Shown: positions 24,739 through 33,381 of the stretch, in pieces
Position numbering within the stretch: the stretch's first letter is position 1
How the letters are laid out: every line of letters begins with the position of its first letter
Source of the DNA: JBHIKY01 sp042139015
GTDB taxonomy: Bacteria > Bacillota > Bacilli > Bacillales > Marinococcaceae
NCBI RefSeq assembly: GCF_042139015.1
Contig: NZ_JBHIKY010000019.1
Coordinates: 9,399-73,398, forward strand
Direction of reading: 5' to 3'
DNA: 64,000 nt
Translations under genes and position numbers: made by a program
The notes under the pieces: model-generated
What the model saw: the letters and a program-made list of their open reading frames with translations, nothing else
Databases searched by the model: none
What the model was told of the DNA's origin: nothing

Positions 24739-25872
24739 CTATTGTTTCATACCTTTAATTAATACTTCAATAACTTCCGGCCGGCTGAATTCTTTAGGCG
24801 GGCGTTCCCCGTTCGTAAGCATTGCCCTTACCTTAGTACCGGAAAGAACAACGTGCTCTTTTTTATCACAAGGGCATGTCTTAGCTGTTGCCATGTTTTC
24901 ACACTTTTTGCAGTAAAAACTGTGTTCAAAAAACAATGGCTTAATTCCGAGCTCCTTATCACTGAACTGATGAAAAATCTTCTGCGCATCATACGTTCCA
25001 TAATAATCACCTACACCTGCATGATCGCGCCCTACTATAAAGTGAGTGCAGCCGTAATTCTTTCTCACCATGGCGTGGAATATTGCTTCTCTAGGACCTG
25101 CATAACGCATTGCAGCCGGAAAAACTGCCAGGAAAGTACGGTTGGAGGGGTAATAATTCTTTAATATCACTTCGTAGCTTTCCATACGAACATCTGCTGG
25201 AATGTCGTCAGCTTTTGTGGCGCCAACCAGCGGATTTAAAAATAACCCGTCTACCGTTTCTAATGCTGTTTTTTGAATATATTCATGAGCACGGTGAACC
25301 GGGTTTCTGGTCTGAAATCCTACTACTGTATCCCAGCCTCTCTCTTTGAATGATTCCCGGGTTTCAACAGGATCTAAATAATAGGAATCAAATTGATCAT
25401 GCGGAATTTCTTTTACGAGAGTAATCTCTCCCGCTGCATAAGTATCAGCACGATCATACAGTTTTTTCACTCCAGGATGTTTATCTTCGGTCGTCTGATA
25501 TACGTTTTGTGCTTCTTTTTCTTTATCAGGAGAATATAATTCCTCAATGCGGATAAAGCCGTATACAATACCATTATATTCAAGGTTAGCTTCCTCTCCA
25601 GCCTGGAGGGCTTCCGCTTCCTGTTCAGATACAGGAAGCGTGATAGGAATGCTCCATATCGTGCCGTCGGCCAGTCTGGTATTCTCGACTACTGAATTGT
25701 AATCCTTTTGGTTCAAAAACCCTGTTAGAGGGCTGAAAGCACCATTTGCGATTAACTCTAAATCTGAAACAGAAATATCATCAAGTACAATTGACTTGTT
25801 TATATGACTTGTATCTGCTCCTATTTGTTTTTGGTTTACTAATTTTCCACCATGAGGCGTACTGAGACTCAT
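24739..25872 (-). CDS. sat: Sulfate adenylyltransferase
   Basis: A 377-residue ATP sulfurylase of the homo-oligomeric Sat type. Active-site motifs are [25 protein letters not shown] and [10 protein letters not shown], with a zinc-like cysteine set [15 protein letters not shown] in the C-terminal third. It makes APS from sulfate and ATP, the first step of assimilation. The ATG at 25872 follows AAAGGAAAGATTG. It is the second gene of the operon, 26 bp after cysH. Confidence 0.95.
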   Translation of the reverse strand: MSLSTPHGGKLVNQKQIGADTSHINKSIVLDDISVSDLELIANGAFSPLTGFLNQKDYNSVVENTRLADGTIWSIPITLPVSEQEAEALQAGEEANLEYNGIVYGFIRIEELYSPDKEKEAQNVYQTTEDKHPGVKKLYDRADTYAAGEITLVKEIPHDQFDSYYLDPVETRESFKERGWDTVVGFQTRNPVHRAHEYIQKTALETVDGLFLNPLVGATKADDIPADVRMESYEVILKNYYPSNRTFLAVFPAAMRYAGPREAIFHAMVRKNYGCTHFIVGRDHAGVGDYYGTYDAQKIFHQFSDKELGIKPLFFEHSFYCKKCENMATAKTCPCDKKEHVVLSGTKVRAMLTNGERPPKEFSRPEVIEVLIKGMKQ

Positions 25873-25898
25873 CTACAATCTTTCCTTTCAGGATTCAA

Positions 25899-26606
25899 TT
25901 ATTTGTGCAAACCACATTCCGTTTTACCACTTGCTGCCCAGCGGCCGCTGCGGAGATCTTCTCCCTCAAGTACGGCCTGTGTACACTGCATACATCCGAT
26001 ACTTGGATAATTTTGGTCATGCAGAGGGTTATAAGGCAGGTTGAATGTCTCAATATAGAGCCAGACATCGTCCCATGTCCAATGAATTAATGGGCATATC
26101 TTGATAGAGGAGAAACGCTTATCTTCATTTACAAATTGAGTATTTCTTCTGGTCAGAGACTGTTCCCGACGCAGACCTGAAAGCCACGCGCTGTATTGAT
26201 TTAATATTTTTTCAAGAGGTATCAGCTTTCGGATCTGACAGCATTTATCCGGATCCGTTTCCCACAGCTTTTCGCCTTCTTGTTCTGCCTGCTGCTGTGG
26301 AGTAAGCTCTGGTTCCTGCATAATGATATTCAAACTCGGATAACGCTCTTTAATTTTTTCAATCAATTCGTAAGTTTCTTTAAAATGAAATCCTGTATCA
26401 AGAAATACGATATCGGCATCTGGCCGCACTTTACTTATTAAGTCTATCAGAACTACGCCTTCAGCTCCAAAACTGCACGCATAGACAAGGTCATCGCCGT
26501 ATTCATTATACCCCCAACGTATTACATCAAGCGCGTCTCTGCCGGTCAATTCAATATTATTAATTTTTTCCAGTTCTTCTGAATCAAAGGTTTTATGGGT
26601 AAGCAA
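25899..26606 (-). CDS. cysH: Adenylylsulfate / phosphoadenylylsulfate reductase
   Basis: A 235-residue CysH. YACSFGAEGVVLIDLI is the nucleotide-binding segment, and the cysteine pairs CCQIRK and CMQCTQ are the Fe4S4 ligands that mark APS-reducing (or dual) enzymes. The C-terminal ECGLHK carries the catalytic Cys. It reduces APS or PAPS to sulfite with thioredoxin. The start is a TTG at 26606 behind AAAGGAGGAAATTGGT. It is the first gene of the eight-gene sulfate-to-sulfide and siroheme operon; a promoter lies about 130 bp upstream. Confidence 0.92.
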   Translation of the reverse strand: MLTHKTFDSEELEKINNIELTGRDALDVIRWGYNEYGDDLVYACSFGAEGVVLIDLISKVRPDADIVFLDTGFHFKETYELIEKIKERYPSLNIIMQEPELTPQQQAEQEGEKLWETDPDKCCQIRKLIPLEKILNQYSAWLSGLRREQSLTRRNTQFVNEDKRFSSIKICPLIHWTWDDVWLYIETFNLPYNPLHDQNYPSIGCMQCTQAVLEGEDLRSGRWAASGKTECGLHK

Positions 26607-26736
26607 ACCAATTTCCTCCTTTTAAATCCAATTCCTTCTGCATAAACGCTTTACTATTTTTAGAAGAAATGATTTGTTCCTTACGGATTAATTCATAGTA
26701 TGCTTATCAACATTATAAGTTTACTTGTTATTCGTT

Positions 26737-26765
26737 ATTTTAGAGAGAATAAGGAAAAAAGTCAA
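26737..26765 (-). promoter_or_regulatory. Sigma-A-type promoter of the sulfate-assimilation operon
   Basis: On the minus strand TTGACT (26760-26765) and TAAAAT (26737-26742) are separated by 17 bp. The 130-base leader to cysH is AT-rich. No S-box or T-box structure was recognised in it. CymR control would be expected from B. subtilis, but I could not assign a clear operator. Confidence 0.65.
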
Positions 26766-26905
26766 TAAAAATAAAACATTTACCTAAATATCAAGGTCCA
26801 GCGTGTTCCCCGCTGTAATTTTTATAATTTCATAACCAATCAATGACTGTTCATTCTGAATAGTTGTGTCATAATAAATGTAATAGTGTCTAGGAGGGCT
26901 GCACG

Positions 26906-27898
26906 ATGAAATTTATTGATAATGAAGGAATTACCGATCCACGAATTAATTTAGCAATTGAGCAATTCGCCCTTAGCAGCATGGACCTTAATAAGGAAGA
27001 TACATATCTTCTTTTTTATATTAACGAACCGTCTATTATAATAGGAAAAAACCAAAACACAATTGAAGAAATAAATGTGAATTACGTTGAATCAAACGAT
27101 ATTCATGTTGTCCGCCGAATATCGGGGGGAGGAGCAGTTTATCATGATTTCGGCAATTTAAATTTCAGCTTCCTTACAAAAGACGACGGCAGCAGCTTTC
27201 ACAATTTCAAAAAATTTACGAGGCCGGTTATTGAAGCTTTGAATGATCTGGGTGTTCCGGCAGAACTTTCCGGGAGAAATGATATCCAGGCCGGCGGAAA
27301 AAAAATTTCCGGAAACGCCCAGTTTTCATCAAAATCCAGAATGTTCAGTCATGGCACCCTGATGTTCAATTCAGAAATAGAAAATGTAGTGTCAGCCCTG
27401 AATGTAAAAGATGAAAAAATCCGCTCTAAAGGAATTAAATCGATTCGGAGCAGAGTTGGAAATATTAATGAATTTTTAGAAGAAAAGCTCACGATGAAGG
27501 AATTTAAAAAACACCTCCTTAATCACATTTTCCAATCAGAAGAGGTGCCGATTTACAAACTTTCTAGTGAAGATTGGATAAAAATTCACGCAATTGCAGA
27601 AGAACGCTACAAAAACTGGGACTGGAATTATGGAAAATCTCCTGAGTTTGATATTCAACGTTCCAAGAAATTTGATGCAGGTATTATAGATATCCGCTTT
27701 AACGTAAATAAAGGCAGGATTGTAGAGTGTAAAATCTTTGGAGATTTTTTTGGTACAAAGGATGTGTCGGAGCTTGAAAAGGCATTATCAGGCATCAAGT
27801 GCGATTCCGTTCACATCCAGGAAGCCCTGTCTGCCTTTGAAATAAAAGATTACTTTGGTCCTGTAAAACAAGAATATATTGTCGAATTATTGTACTAG
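26906..27898 (+). CDS. lplA: Lipoate--protein ligase
   Basis: A 330-residue lipoate-protein ligase. INEPSIIIGKNQNT and the signature VVRRISGGGAVYHDFGNLNFS form the lipoyl-AMP site, and GGKKISGNAQFSS carries the catalytic Lys. A C-terminal accessory domain of about 80 residues is present, as in LplA/LplJ proteins. It activates free lipoate with ATP and attaches it to E2 or GcvH subunits. The ATG follows TAGGAGGGCTGCACG. It is divergent from the sulfate operon and monocistronic. Confidence 0.92.
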   Translation: MKFIDNEGITDPRINLAIEQFALSSMDLNKEDTYLLFYINEPSIIIGKNQNTIEEINVNYVESNDIHVVRRISGGGAVYHDFGNLNFSFLTKDDGSSFHNFKKFTRPVIEALNDLGVPAELSGRNDIQAGGKKISGNAQFSSKSRMFSHGTLMFNSEIENVVSALNVKDEKIRSKGIKSIRSRVGNINEFLEEKLTMKEFKKHLLNHIFQSEEVPIYKLSSEDWIKIHAIAEERYKNWDWNYGKSPEFDIQRSKKFDAGIIDIRFNVNKGRIVECKIFGDFFGTKDVSELEKALSGIKCDSVHIQEALSAFEIKDYFGPVKQEYIVELLY

Positions 27899-28196
27899 TC
27901 CATAAATACTCAGCTGCTTTCTTTGGTTACAACCATGTTATTCTTCTAACTAATTCTTCATTTTTGTCACAATATAATCATTATTCACGACTTATGAATC
28001 AATAAATTAATAATTTTTTGCAGGAACTTTAATTTAATCTTGTAATTTTAATTAAATATGAATCTTTGTATCTGGTTAATTAGGTCTTATTATTAAATAG
28101 GGTTGATTTTTCTGGGATTTTCGACCCTTACTGGTCAGCTCCTGGACGTATACAATGGCGCTTAGGAAGAATTTTCGATAAAAAAGGGTGAACATT

Positions 28197-29204
28197 ATGT
28201 TATCAAATACAGAAATAGGAATTGATTTAGGAACCGCTAATATACTCGTGTATACAAAAGAAAAAGGAATAGTACTGAACGAACCATCGGTCGTTGCTCT
28301 GAACACAGAGACTGGAGAAGTGCTGGCAGTTGGAACAGAGGCTAAGGAAATGGTTGGGAAGACTCCTGGTAAAATAGTGGCTATGCGGCCCTTAAAGCAG
28401 GGAGTTATTGCTGATTATGACGTGACTTCTACCCTACTTCGCCATATTATGAAAAAAGTAAGCAGAAATGTAGGTTTTTCGATTCGAAAGCCGAAGGTTG
28501 TTGTCTGCACTCCATGTGGGTCAACCTCTGTAGAAAGACGAGCGATCCGCGACTCCGTCATGAGCTGCGGTGCAAAAGAAGTACATTTGATTGAAGAACC
28601 GGTGGCTGCTGCTATTGGCGCTGACCTTCCAGTGGATGAACCAATTGCTAACGTCATTGTTGATATCGGCGGAGGCACCACAGAGGTAGGAATTATTTCT
28701 TACGGTGGGGTTGTGTCTTCCCAGTCAGTACGCAGAGGTGGAGATGACCTGGACGATGATATCGTTCATTATGTCCGGAAAACATATAATGTCTTAATTG
28801 GTGAAAGAACAGGAGAAAATACAAAAATTGAAATTGGCAACGCCCATCCGGATCATGTAGAATCAACTATGGAAATCCGCGGAAGGGATCTTGTAACAGG
28901 TCTGCCTAAAACTATTACTTTAAGCTCCAAAGAAATTCATGGTGCAATTGCTGAATCGCTTGAACAGATACTCGAAGCAATTAGAGCTACTCTCGAAAGC
29001 TGCCCTCCTGAACTAAGCGGAGATATCGTTGACCAGGGAATTATATTAACAGGTGGAGGCTCACTTCTAAATGGGATGCAGCAATGGCTGAGCGAGCAGA
29101 TTATCGTTCCCGTTCACCTCGCTCCAAATCCACTGGAAGCTGTAGCAATGGGCACCGGAAAATCTTTAAAAATAATTGACAAGCTACAAAAAGCATCTGT
29201 ATAA
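28197..29204 (+). CDS. mreBH: MreB-family cell-shape protein (MreBH-like)
   Basis: A 335-residue actin-fold protein. Phosphate-1 loop [19 protein letters not shown], connect and phosphate-2 motifs [14 protein letters not shown], and adenosine motif [12 protein letters not shown] are all present. The N-terminus and [16 protein letters not shown] resemble MreBH more than MreB or Mbl of B. subtilis. It is also solitary, like mreBH, not next to mreCD or spoIIID. It would organise peripheral peptidoglycan synthesis along the sidewall. The ATG at 28197 follows AGGGTGAACATT; a GTG three codons earlier overlaps that site. The 298-bp upstream region is AT-rich and shows no convincing promoter. Confidence 0.85.
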   Translation: MLSNTEIGIDLGTANILVYTKEKGIVLNEPSVVALNTETGEVLAVGTEAKEMVGKTPGKIVAMRPLKQGVIADYDVTSTLLRHIMKKVSRNVGFSIRKPKVVVCTPCGSTSVERRAIRDSVMSCGAKEVHLIEEPVAAAIGADLPVDEPIANVIVDIGGGTTEVGIISYGGVVSSQSVRRGGDDLDDDIVHYVRKTYNVLIGERTGENTKIEIGNAHPDHVESTMEIRGRDLVTGLPKTITLSSKEIHGAIAESLEQILEAIRATLESCPPELSGDIVDQGIILTGGGSLLNGMQQWLSEQIIVPVHLAPNPLEAVAMGTGKSLKIIDKLQKASV

Positions 29205-29233
29205 AGACCTGTATTCGTCTTAAATAAAAATAC

Positions 29234-29281
29234 ACCCCCGCCTCCTTTTGTAAACAATAAAAGGGACGGGGATATTTGTTT
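29234..29281 (+). terminator. Terminator-like hairpin after mreBH
   Basis: CCCCGCCTCCTTTT and AAAAGGGACGGGG form a long stem with one bulge. It is followed by a weak T-rich run (ATATTTGTTT). Confidence 0.7.
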
Positions 29282-29352
29282 AGATCGGATGGATGTGCCG
29301 TCTTCCTCAATTGGCGATTGATTATGAGCGAAAAGCCAGGTCGGCTGGATGG

Positions 29353-29470
29353 ATGCGGACAGAAGTGCCGTTATTTTTTCAAATTGTGCTTTTTTTAAGT
29401 ACGCTATTTACTGGAATAGCGGGAAATTTGGTTTGTTTTACGACCATTAACGGAACACACGTCCGGCAAA
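29353..29470. repeat. Interspersed repeat, family B (copy 1)
   Basis: This stretch reads GCGGAC ... GTACGCTATTTACTGGAA ... TTAACGGAACACACGTCCGGCAAA. The last 18 bases (CGGAACACACGTCCGGCA) recur exactly in copy 2 at 49862-49946, and the GCTATTT core recurs in copies 2 and 3. It fills most of the 367-bp gene-free gap between mreBH and msrAB. ORFs read through it (for example 29293-29667) appear spurious. Confidence 0.65.
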
Positions 29471-29571
29471 GTTATAAAATCCGGCTTTATATTATAAATA
29501 GTGGAACCAGTGTCCGTAGATCAGGTCGTACCAGATCGGCAGAATATTTCACTAAGAGCCTGCCGCTGTTA

Positions 29572-30702
29572 TTATTCAAACTGTTCCTCGTACTCCGAAT
29601 AGCCCTTCTCCTCCAATTCATTCACTGGAATAAAATCCATGGCTGCCGAATTCATGCAGTATCTTAGGCCGGTCGGCTCGGGCCCATCTTCGAAGACATG
29701 TCCGAGATGAGAGTCAGCATTTTTGCTGCGCACCTCAACTCTGACCCCAAACAACCCATCGTCTTCTTTTAATACAATGTTGGAGGACTCTAAAGGTTTT
29801 GTAAAACTCGGCCAGCCTGTTCCAGAATCGAACTGATCCTCTGAACTAAACAATGGTTCTCCGGAGACGATATCTACATAGATGCCTTCTTCTTTATTAT
29901 CGTGGTATTCATTATTAAAGGCTTCTTCTGTGTCATCCTCCTGTGTCACACTATACTGAAGCTCTGTCAATTCATCCAGGCGGGCTTCTTTATTAAAATC
30001 CTTAAATCCAGCACTGCTATCTTCAACTTTATATTCCCGGTCATCTCCCCATACCTTGTCAAGATAGTCATCTCGCCCGGACTGACCGCGGTAATAGCTG
30101 TATCTTCCTTCATTTTTTTTGTAATAATCCTGATGGTAATCCTCTGCCTGATAGAATTTCTCGAAATCCTCTATCGGTGTGACTATTTCGGAATCAAACC
30201 TTTCAGATTCCTCCATATTCTGCAGTGATTTTTCGGCTTGTTTCTTTTGGTTTTCATCATGAACAAATATAGCTGATGTGTATTGATGCCCGCGGTCTAC
30301 AAACATTCCTTCATTGTCCGTAGGGTCGATTTGTCTCCAGAATACTTCCAGTAGCTCGCCATACGTGATTTGCTCTGGATTGTAAATAATCTGCACAGCT
30401 TCCACGTGTCCGGTTTCTCCGGCAGCTACTTCTTCATATACCGGATCTTCCTCCTGGCCGCCTGTATAGCCTGAAACTGCTTCTACTACTCCTGGAAGCT
30501 TCTCGAAAGGGGGCTCCATGCACCAGAAGCAGCCACCCGCGAAAGTGGCTTTTTCATAATTTTCACTTTGGTTTTCTGATAACAGCTGCTTTGTCCCTCT
30601 AGCATCATCATACTCTTTACTCGCAAAACTGGAGTATGTCAGCCATACAGCCGCCACAGCCATGATCGGAACGAGCACAAATATCCACCGTTTCCACCGC
30701 AT
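29572..30702 (-). CDS. Membrane-anchored MsrA-MsrB fusion protein
   Basis: A 376-residue bifunctional methionine-sulfoxide reductase. Residues 7-25 ([19 protein letters not shown]) are an N-terminal membrane anchor or uncleaved signal. MsrA spans about 48-220 ([38 protein letters not shown]), and MsrB about 235-370 ([33 protein letters not shown]). The usual GCGWPSF cysteine is Thr here, as in several animal MsrBs, so recycling must differ from the cytosolic MsrB at 7293. The protein would repair oxidised methionines outside the membrane. A CcdA/thioredoxin-like electron donor is expected but not seen nearby. The ATG follows AGGTGGCTCCAAA. Confidence 0.92.
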   Translation of the reverse strand: MRWKRWIFVLVPIMAVAAVWLTYSSFASKEYDDARGTKQLLSENQSENYEKATFAGGCFWCMEPPFEKLPGVVEAVSGYTGGQEEDPVYEEVAAGETGHVEAVQIIYNPEQITYGELLEVFWRQIDPTDNEGMFVDRGHQYTSAIFVHDENQKKQAEKSLQNMEESERFDSEIVTPIEDFEKFYQAEDYHQDYYKKNEGRYSYYRGQSGRDDYLDKVWGDDREYKVEDSSAGFKDFNKEARLDELTELQYSVTQEDDTEEAFNNEYHDNKEEGIYVDIVSGEPLFSSEDQFDSGTGWPSFTKPLESSNIVLKEDDGLFGVRVEVRSKNADSHLGHVFEDGPEPTGLRYCMNSAAMDFIPVNELEEKGYSEYEEQFE

Positions 30703-31159
30703 TTTGGAGCCACCTCTTTCTCCTGGAATAAAGCGTTTTCACTTAATTTTATTATACAGGACATTTCTTCGTATTTCATGAAAACTGTTTCCTAATGCAG
30801 ACTGATGTAACAAAAGTACGCGTCCAAAGATCCACACTTTGAATAAAGATGTGGATCTCCCATACTAACTTCATAATTGTTAATTGTAGAAAAATCCGCG
30901 AGATTCCTATGGGACCAGCGTCGGCCGAAGATCATCCGGTGATTTTCCCGAGGAGCTGAGGCGGCGCCCATGGAAAGCAAGCGGTTATTTTTCGAAATCA
31001 TCAATAAAAGATAACAGAGTATCTATTGATGATAAGTAAAGTATGGCGCCTTGTATGAGCATAAAAAAAGGTGTGTTTGTTTTAACGCTTACAATCAAAT
31101 CAAAAATAAGCCTGCGCTGCTGAAATATTCAGCAGCGCAGGCTATAAAAATATACTTTT
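30703..31159. other. Gene-free region with an inverted repeat
   Basis: No supported gene was found in these 457 bp. It contains an imperfect hairpin at 30828-30858 (AGATCCACA ... TGTGGATCT, loop TTTGAATAAA-like) without a U-tract, and a cre-like sequence at 31080-31093 (reverse TGTAAGCGTTAAAA, one mismatch to consensus). It ends in the terminator of the next gene. A 70-codon frame at 30792-31004 has no ribosome binding site. Confidence 0.5.
31103..31148 (-). terminator. Strong Rho-independent terminator
   Basis: AGCCTGCGCTGCTGAA and TTCAGCAGCGCAGGCT form a perfect 16-bp stem. On the minus strand it is followed by TATTTTTG. It ends the 31160-32107 hydrolase gene. Confidence 0.9.
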
Positions 31160-32107
31160 CTAATCAGATAAAATATGCTTTAAAATCCAGGGCTGAATAA
31201 TATCATATAACTCAGAGGCAATGGCCTCCCTGCCATATTTCCTGTAAAGCCTTTTTGCAGTAAGGATGGATGGTTCTTCTTCTTGAATTCTCAGAATATG
31301 ATTCATGTTATCAATGACATGTACTTCCGCTGCTCCGCCCGCAGCTGCTGCTATTTCACTTACGTCTTCCCCTTTTACCTGGACATCTCTTGAACCATTT
31401 ACCGCCAATATTGGAATACTTAAATTTTCTAATGACATTGCCGGGGAAAAATTTGAATGCTCTTTGAACCATTTTGCATTAATTTTAGAAATACCCTTCA
31501 GTCTGTAGGTATCATTTTCTGATTGAATCGTTTTTTGAATAAACTTTTGATGCTTTCGCTTTGAATTATGATGAACTCCTGCTGTGCGAAGCAGTTTGTA
31601 TTGAAGCCCCTGGCCGTGCTGCACTTCCACTTCAAGATCCTCCGTTTGAGTCAGCAGAATATCCAGTAATGGCCGCGATGAAGAAGCAAGCAGTATTAAT
31701 CCTTTCACTTCTGATTTTTCTGCGATGGACGGAGCAATCATTCCTCCTTCACTGTGACCGACAATAAATATCTTATCGCTGTCTGTCGCAGGATGGGCTT
31801 TAGCAAAGGCAACTGCAGCCGCGGCGTCATCTATCAGATCTTCCATTCCTGCTTCTGCATATACTCCATCGCTTTTGCCTGTCCCTCTTTTATCGTATCT
31901 CAAACTGGCAATGCCCTGACCGGCAAACCAATCTCCGAGACGGTTAAAAACATTCAGCTTCAAACCCCGCGTATTCTCATCACGGTCCAAAGCACCGGAG
32001 CCATGAATAAACACTACTGCCGGAACCTTTTCATTTCGAGTGTGCCCGGGCAGTGTCAATGTGCCTCTCAGCGTTCCATTTCTTTCAAAATCAACCTGTT
32101 GAATCAT
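31160..32107 (-). CDS. Alpha/beta hydrolase (acyl-peptide/ester hydrolase type)
   Basis: A 315-residue alpha/beta hydrolase. VVFIHGSGALDRDEN gives the oxyanion region, ASLRYDKRGTGKSDGV follows, VGHSEGGMIAPSIA holds the nucleophilic Ser, NGSRDVQV the Asp, and NMNHILR the His. This set matches the group often annotated as serine aminopeptidase S33 or dienelactone hydrolase-like. The substrate is unknown. The ATG follows GAGGGGTGTAATTTC. It is monocistronic, with a strong terminator. Confidence 0.85.
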   Translation of the reverse strand: MIQQVDFERNGTLRGTLTLPGHTRNEKVPAVVFIHGSGALDRDENTRGLKLNVFNRLGDWFAGQGIASLRYDKRGTGKSDGVYAEAGMEDLIDDAAAAVAFAKAHPATDSDKIFIVGHSEGGMIAPSIAEKSEVKGLILLASSSRPLLDILLTQTEDLEVEVQHGQGLQYKLLRTAGVHHNSKRKHQKFIQKTIQSENDTYRLKGISKINAKWFKEHSNFSPAMSLENLSIPILAVNGSRDVQVKGEDVSEIAAAAGGAAEVHVIDNMNHILRIQEEEPSILTAKRLYRKYGREAIASELYDIIQPWILKHILSD

Positions 32108-32176
32108 GAAATTACACCCCTCATCGCAATCGTGTATTATTACTCAATTCCTTCCTGCAGCATGTAATAAACATCC

Positions 32177-32716
32177 TTAAGAAGCGGGTGCGAGAAATAA
32201 TCCACCGTACAATAAACCAGCTGCGATCACAAACGCGGGATGCACCTTCCATTTCTGCAGTGCAAAAAAGGTCCCTGCCCCAACAATAATTGTATGGAAA
32301 AAACCTGCGGTTAAAATCGCTTCATCGAAAAACTGAAAAGAAATTATACCGAGCAGCACAGCGATCACCGGCCGAACGAGGCTGCTCATATTTTTCACCT
32401 TTGGAGAATCTTTATGTCTCATTAAGAAACCAAGCATGATTATCATTAAAAATAAAGACGGTGCTACGGTTGCAAATGTTCCTACCAATGCGCCTGCCAT
32501 ACCCCCCACCTCATAACCGATATATCCGGCCATTTTCGTGGCAATCGGGCCGGGCAGAGCATTTCCGAAAGCGAGCACTTCACTGAATTCGCTGTTAGAC
32601 ATCCAGCCATAGTTTTCTACAACCTCGTGCTGAATGAGTGGAATGGATGCCGGCCCGCCCCCATATCCTAATATTCCCGGCAGGAAAAAAGCTATAAAAA
32701 TATCAAAATAAATCAT
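32177..32716 (-). CDS. Chromate transporter, short (half-size) CHR protein B
   Basis: A 179-residue single-domain CHR protein with about five hydrophobic segments. GILGYGGGPASIPLIQHEVV, FGNALPGPIATKMAGYIGY and AGALVGTFATVAPSLFLM are typical. Short CHR proteins occur as pairs that together equal one long ChrA. It overlaps the upstream CHR gene by ATGA, so the two are translated together. Chromate efflux is the named family role, though oxyanions such as sulfate may be the natural substrate. Confidence 0.9.
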   Translation of the reverse strand: MIYFDIFIAFFLPGILGYGGGPASIPLIQHEVVENYGWMSNSEFSEVLAFGNALPGPIATKMAGYIGYEVGGMAGALVGTFATVAPSLFLMIIMLGFLMRHKDSPKVKNMSSLVRPVIAVLLGIISFQFFDEAILTAGFFHTIIVGAGTFFALQKWKVHPAFVIAAGLLYGGLFLAPAS

Positions 32717-33267
32717 GAAGCTGCCTCCTCTGAGCTTTTATTTTTCTTAACAAGCGCATAAATGAGCACAGCTCCAATGATAAATCCAGGATGGATATTT
32801 AATACTCCTATCAATAAAATTCCGAGGCCGGTCAACACCAATACGGACAGCCAGCCTGCCGTTTGTTTCCCCTTCCAGAAGAACTGACAGGTTAACAATG
32901 CCATCATAACCCCGACTACAGGAAGAACTCCTCTGAGCATCCCCTGCACCCAGGGCTGTTCCTGGATAGAACTTAAAAAAGTAAACAATATTATCATTAA
33001 AATGATAGTTGGAAGAATAGATGCCGCTACCGCATTAACTAATCCCAAAAATCCGCCGATTCTATAGCCGATAAAGCCGGCAAGTTTTGTAATAATCGGT
33101 CCAGGAAGTGTATTTCCAAGAGCCAGTACATCACTGAATTCTTCATCTGTTAACCATTGATACGTAACAACTGCTTCTCTATGTAAAAGTGGAATGGATG
33201 CCGGCCCACCGCCATAGCCGAGCATTCCCGTTCGAAAAAAAGCGATAAAAATATCCCATTGCTTCAC
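32713..33267 (-). CDS. Chromate transporter, short (half-size) CHR protein A
   Basis: A 184-residue partner of the CHR protein encoded downstream. GMLGYGGGPASIPLLHREAV, LGNTLPGPIITKLAGFIGYR and AASILPTIILMIILFTFL match the same repeat, and the two proteins are clearly similar, consistent with antiparallel insertion in a heterodimer. The start is a GTG at 33267 after GTGAGGAAAATAC. The pair is divergent from the GH32 gene. Confidence 0.9.
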   Translation of the reverse strand: MKQWDIFIAFFRTGMLGYGGGPASIPLLHREAVVTYQWLTDEEFSDVLALGNTLPGPIITKLAGFIGYRIGGFLGLVNAVAASILPTIILMIILFTFLSSIQEQPWVQGMLRGVLPVVGVMMALLTCQFFWKGKQTAGWLSVLVLTGLGILLIGVLNIHPGFIIGAVLIYALVKKNKSSEEAAS

Positions 33268-33381
33268 GTATTTTCCTCACTTTCTGCTATAGTGGTATGT
33301 GTCATCACTATGATTTAATTATTTTAGCATATTTGCGCTAGTATGATGATAGATTCCAAAGCGGAAAGGATCGGTAGAACA

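Noticed and set aside
26607..26905. S-box or T-box riboswitch ahead of cysH
   Set aside because: The leader shows no terminator hairpin and no conserved core of either element; only an ordinary promoter was found.
29293..29667. 124-codon plus-strand open frame between mreBH and msrAB
   Set aside because: It is produced by a family-B repeat and by antisense of the msrAB 3' end.
30792..31004. 70-codon minus-strand open frame
   Set aside because: No ribosome binding site, low-complexity composition and an internal palindrome; no domain recognised.
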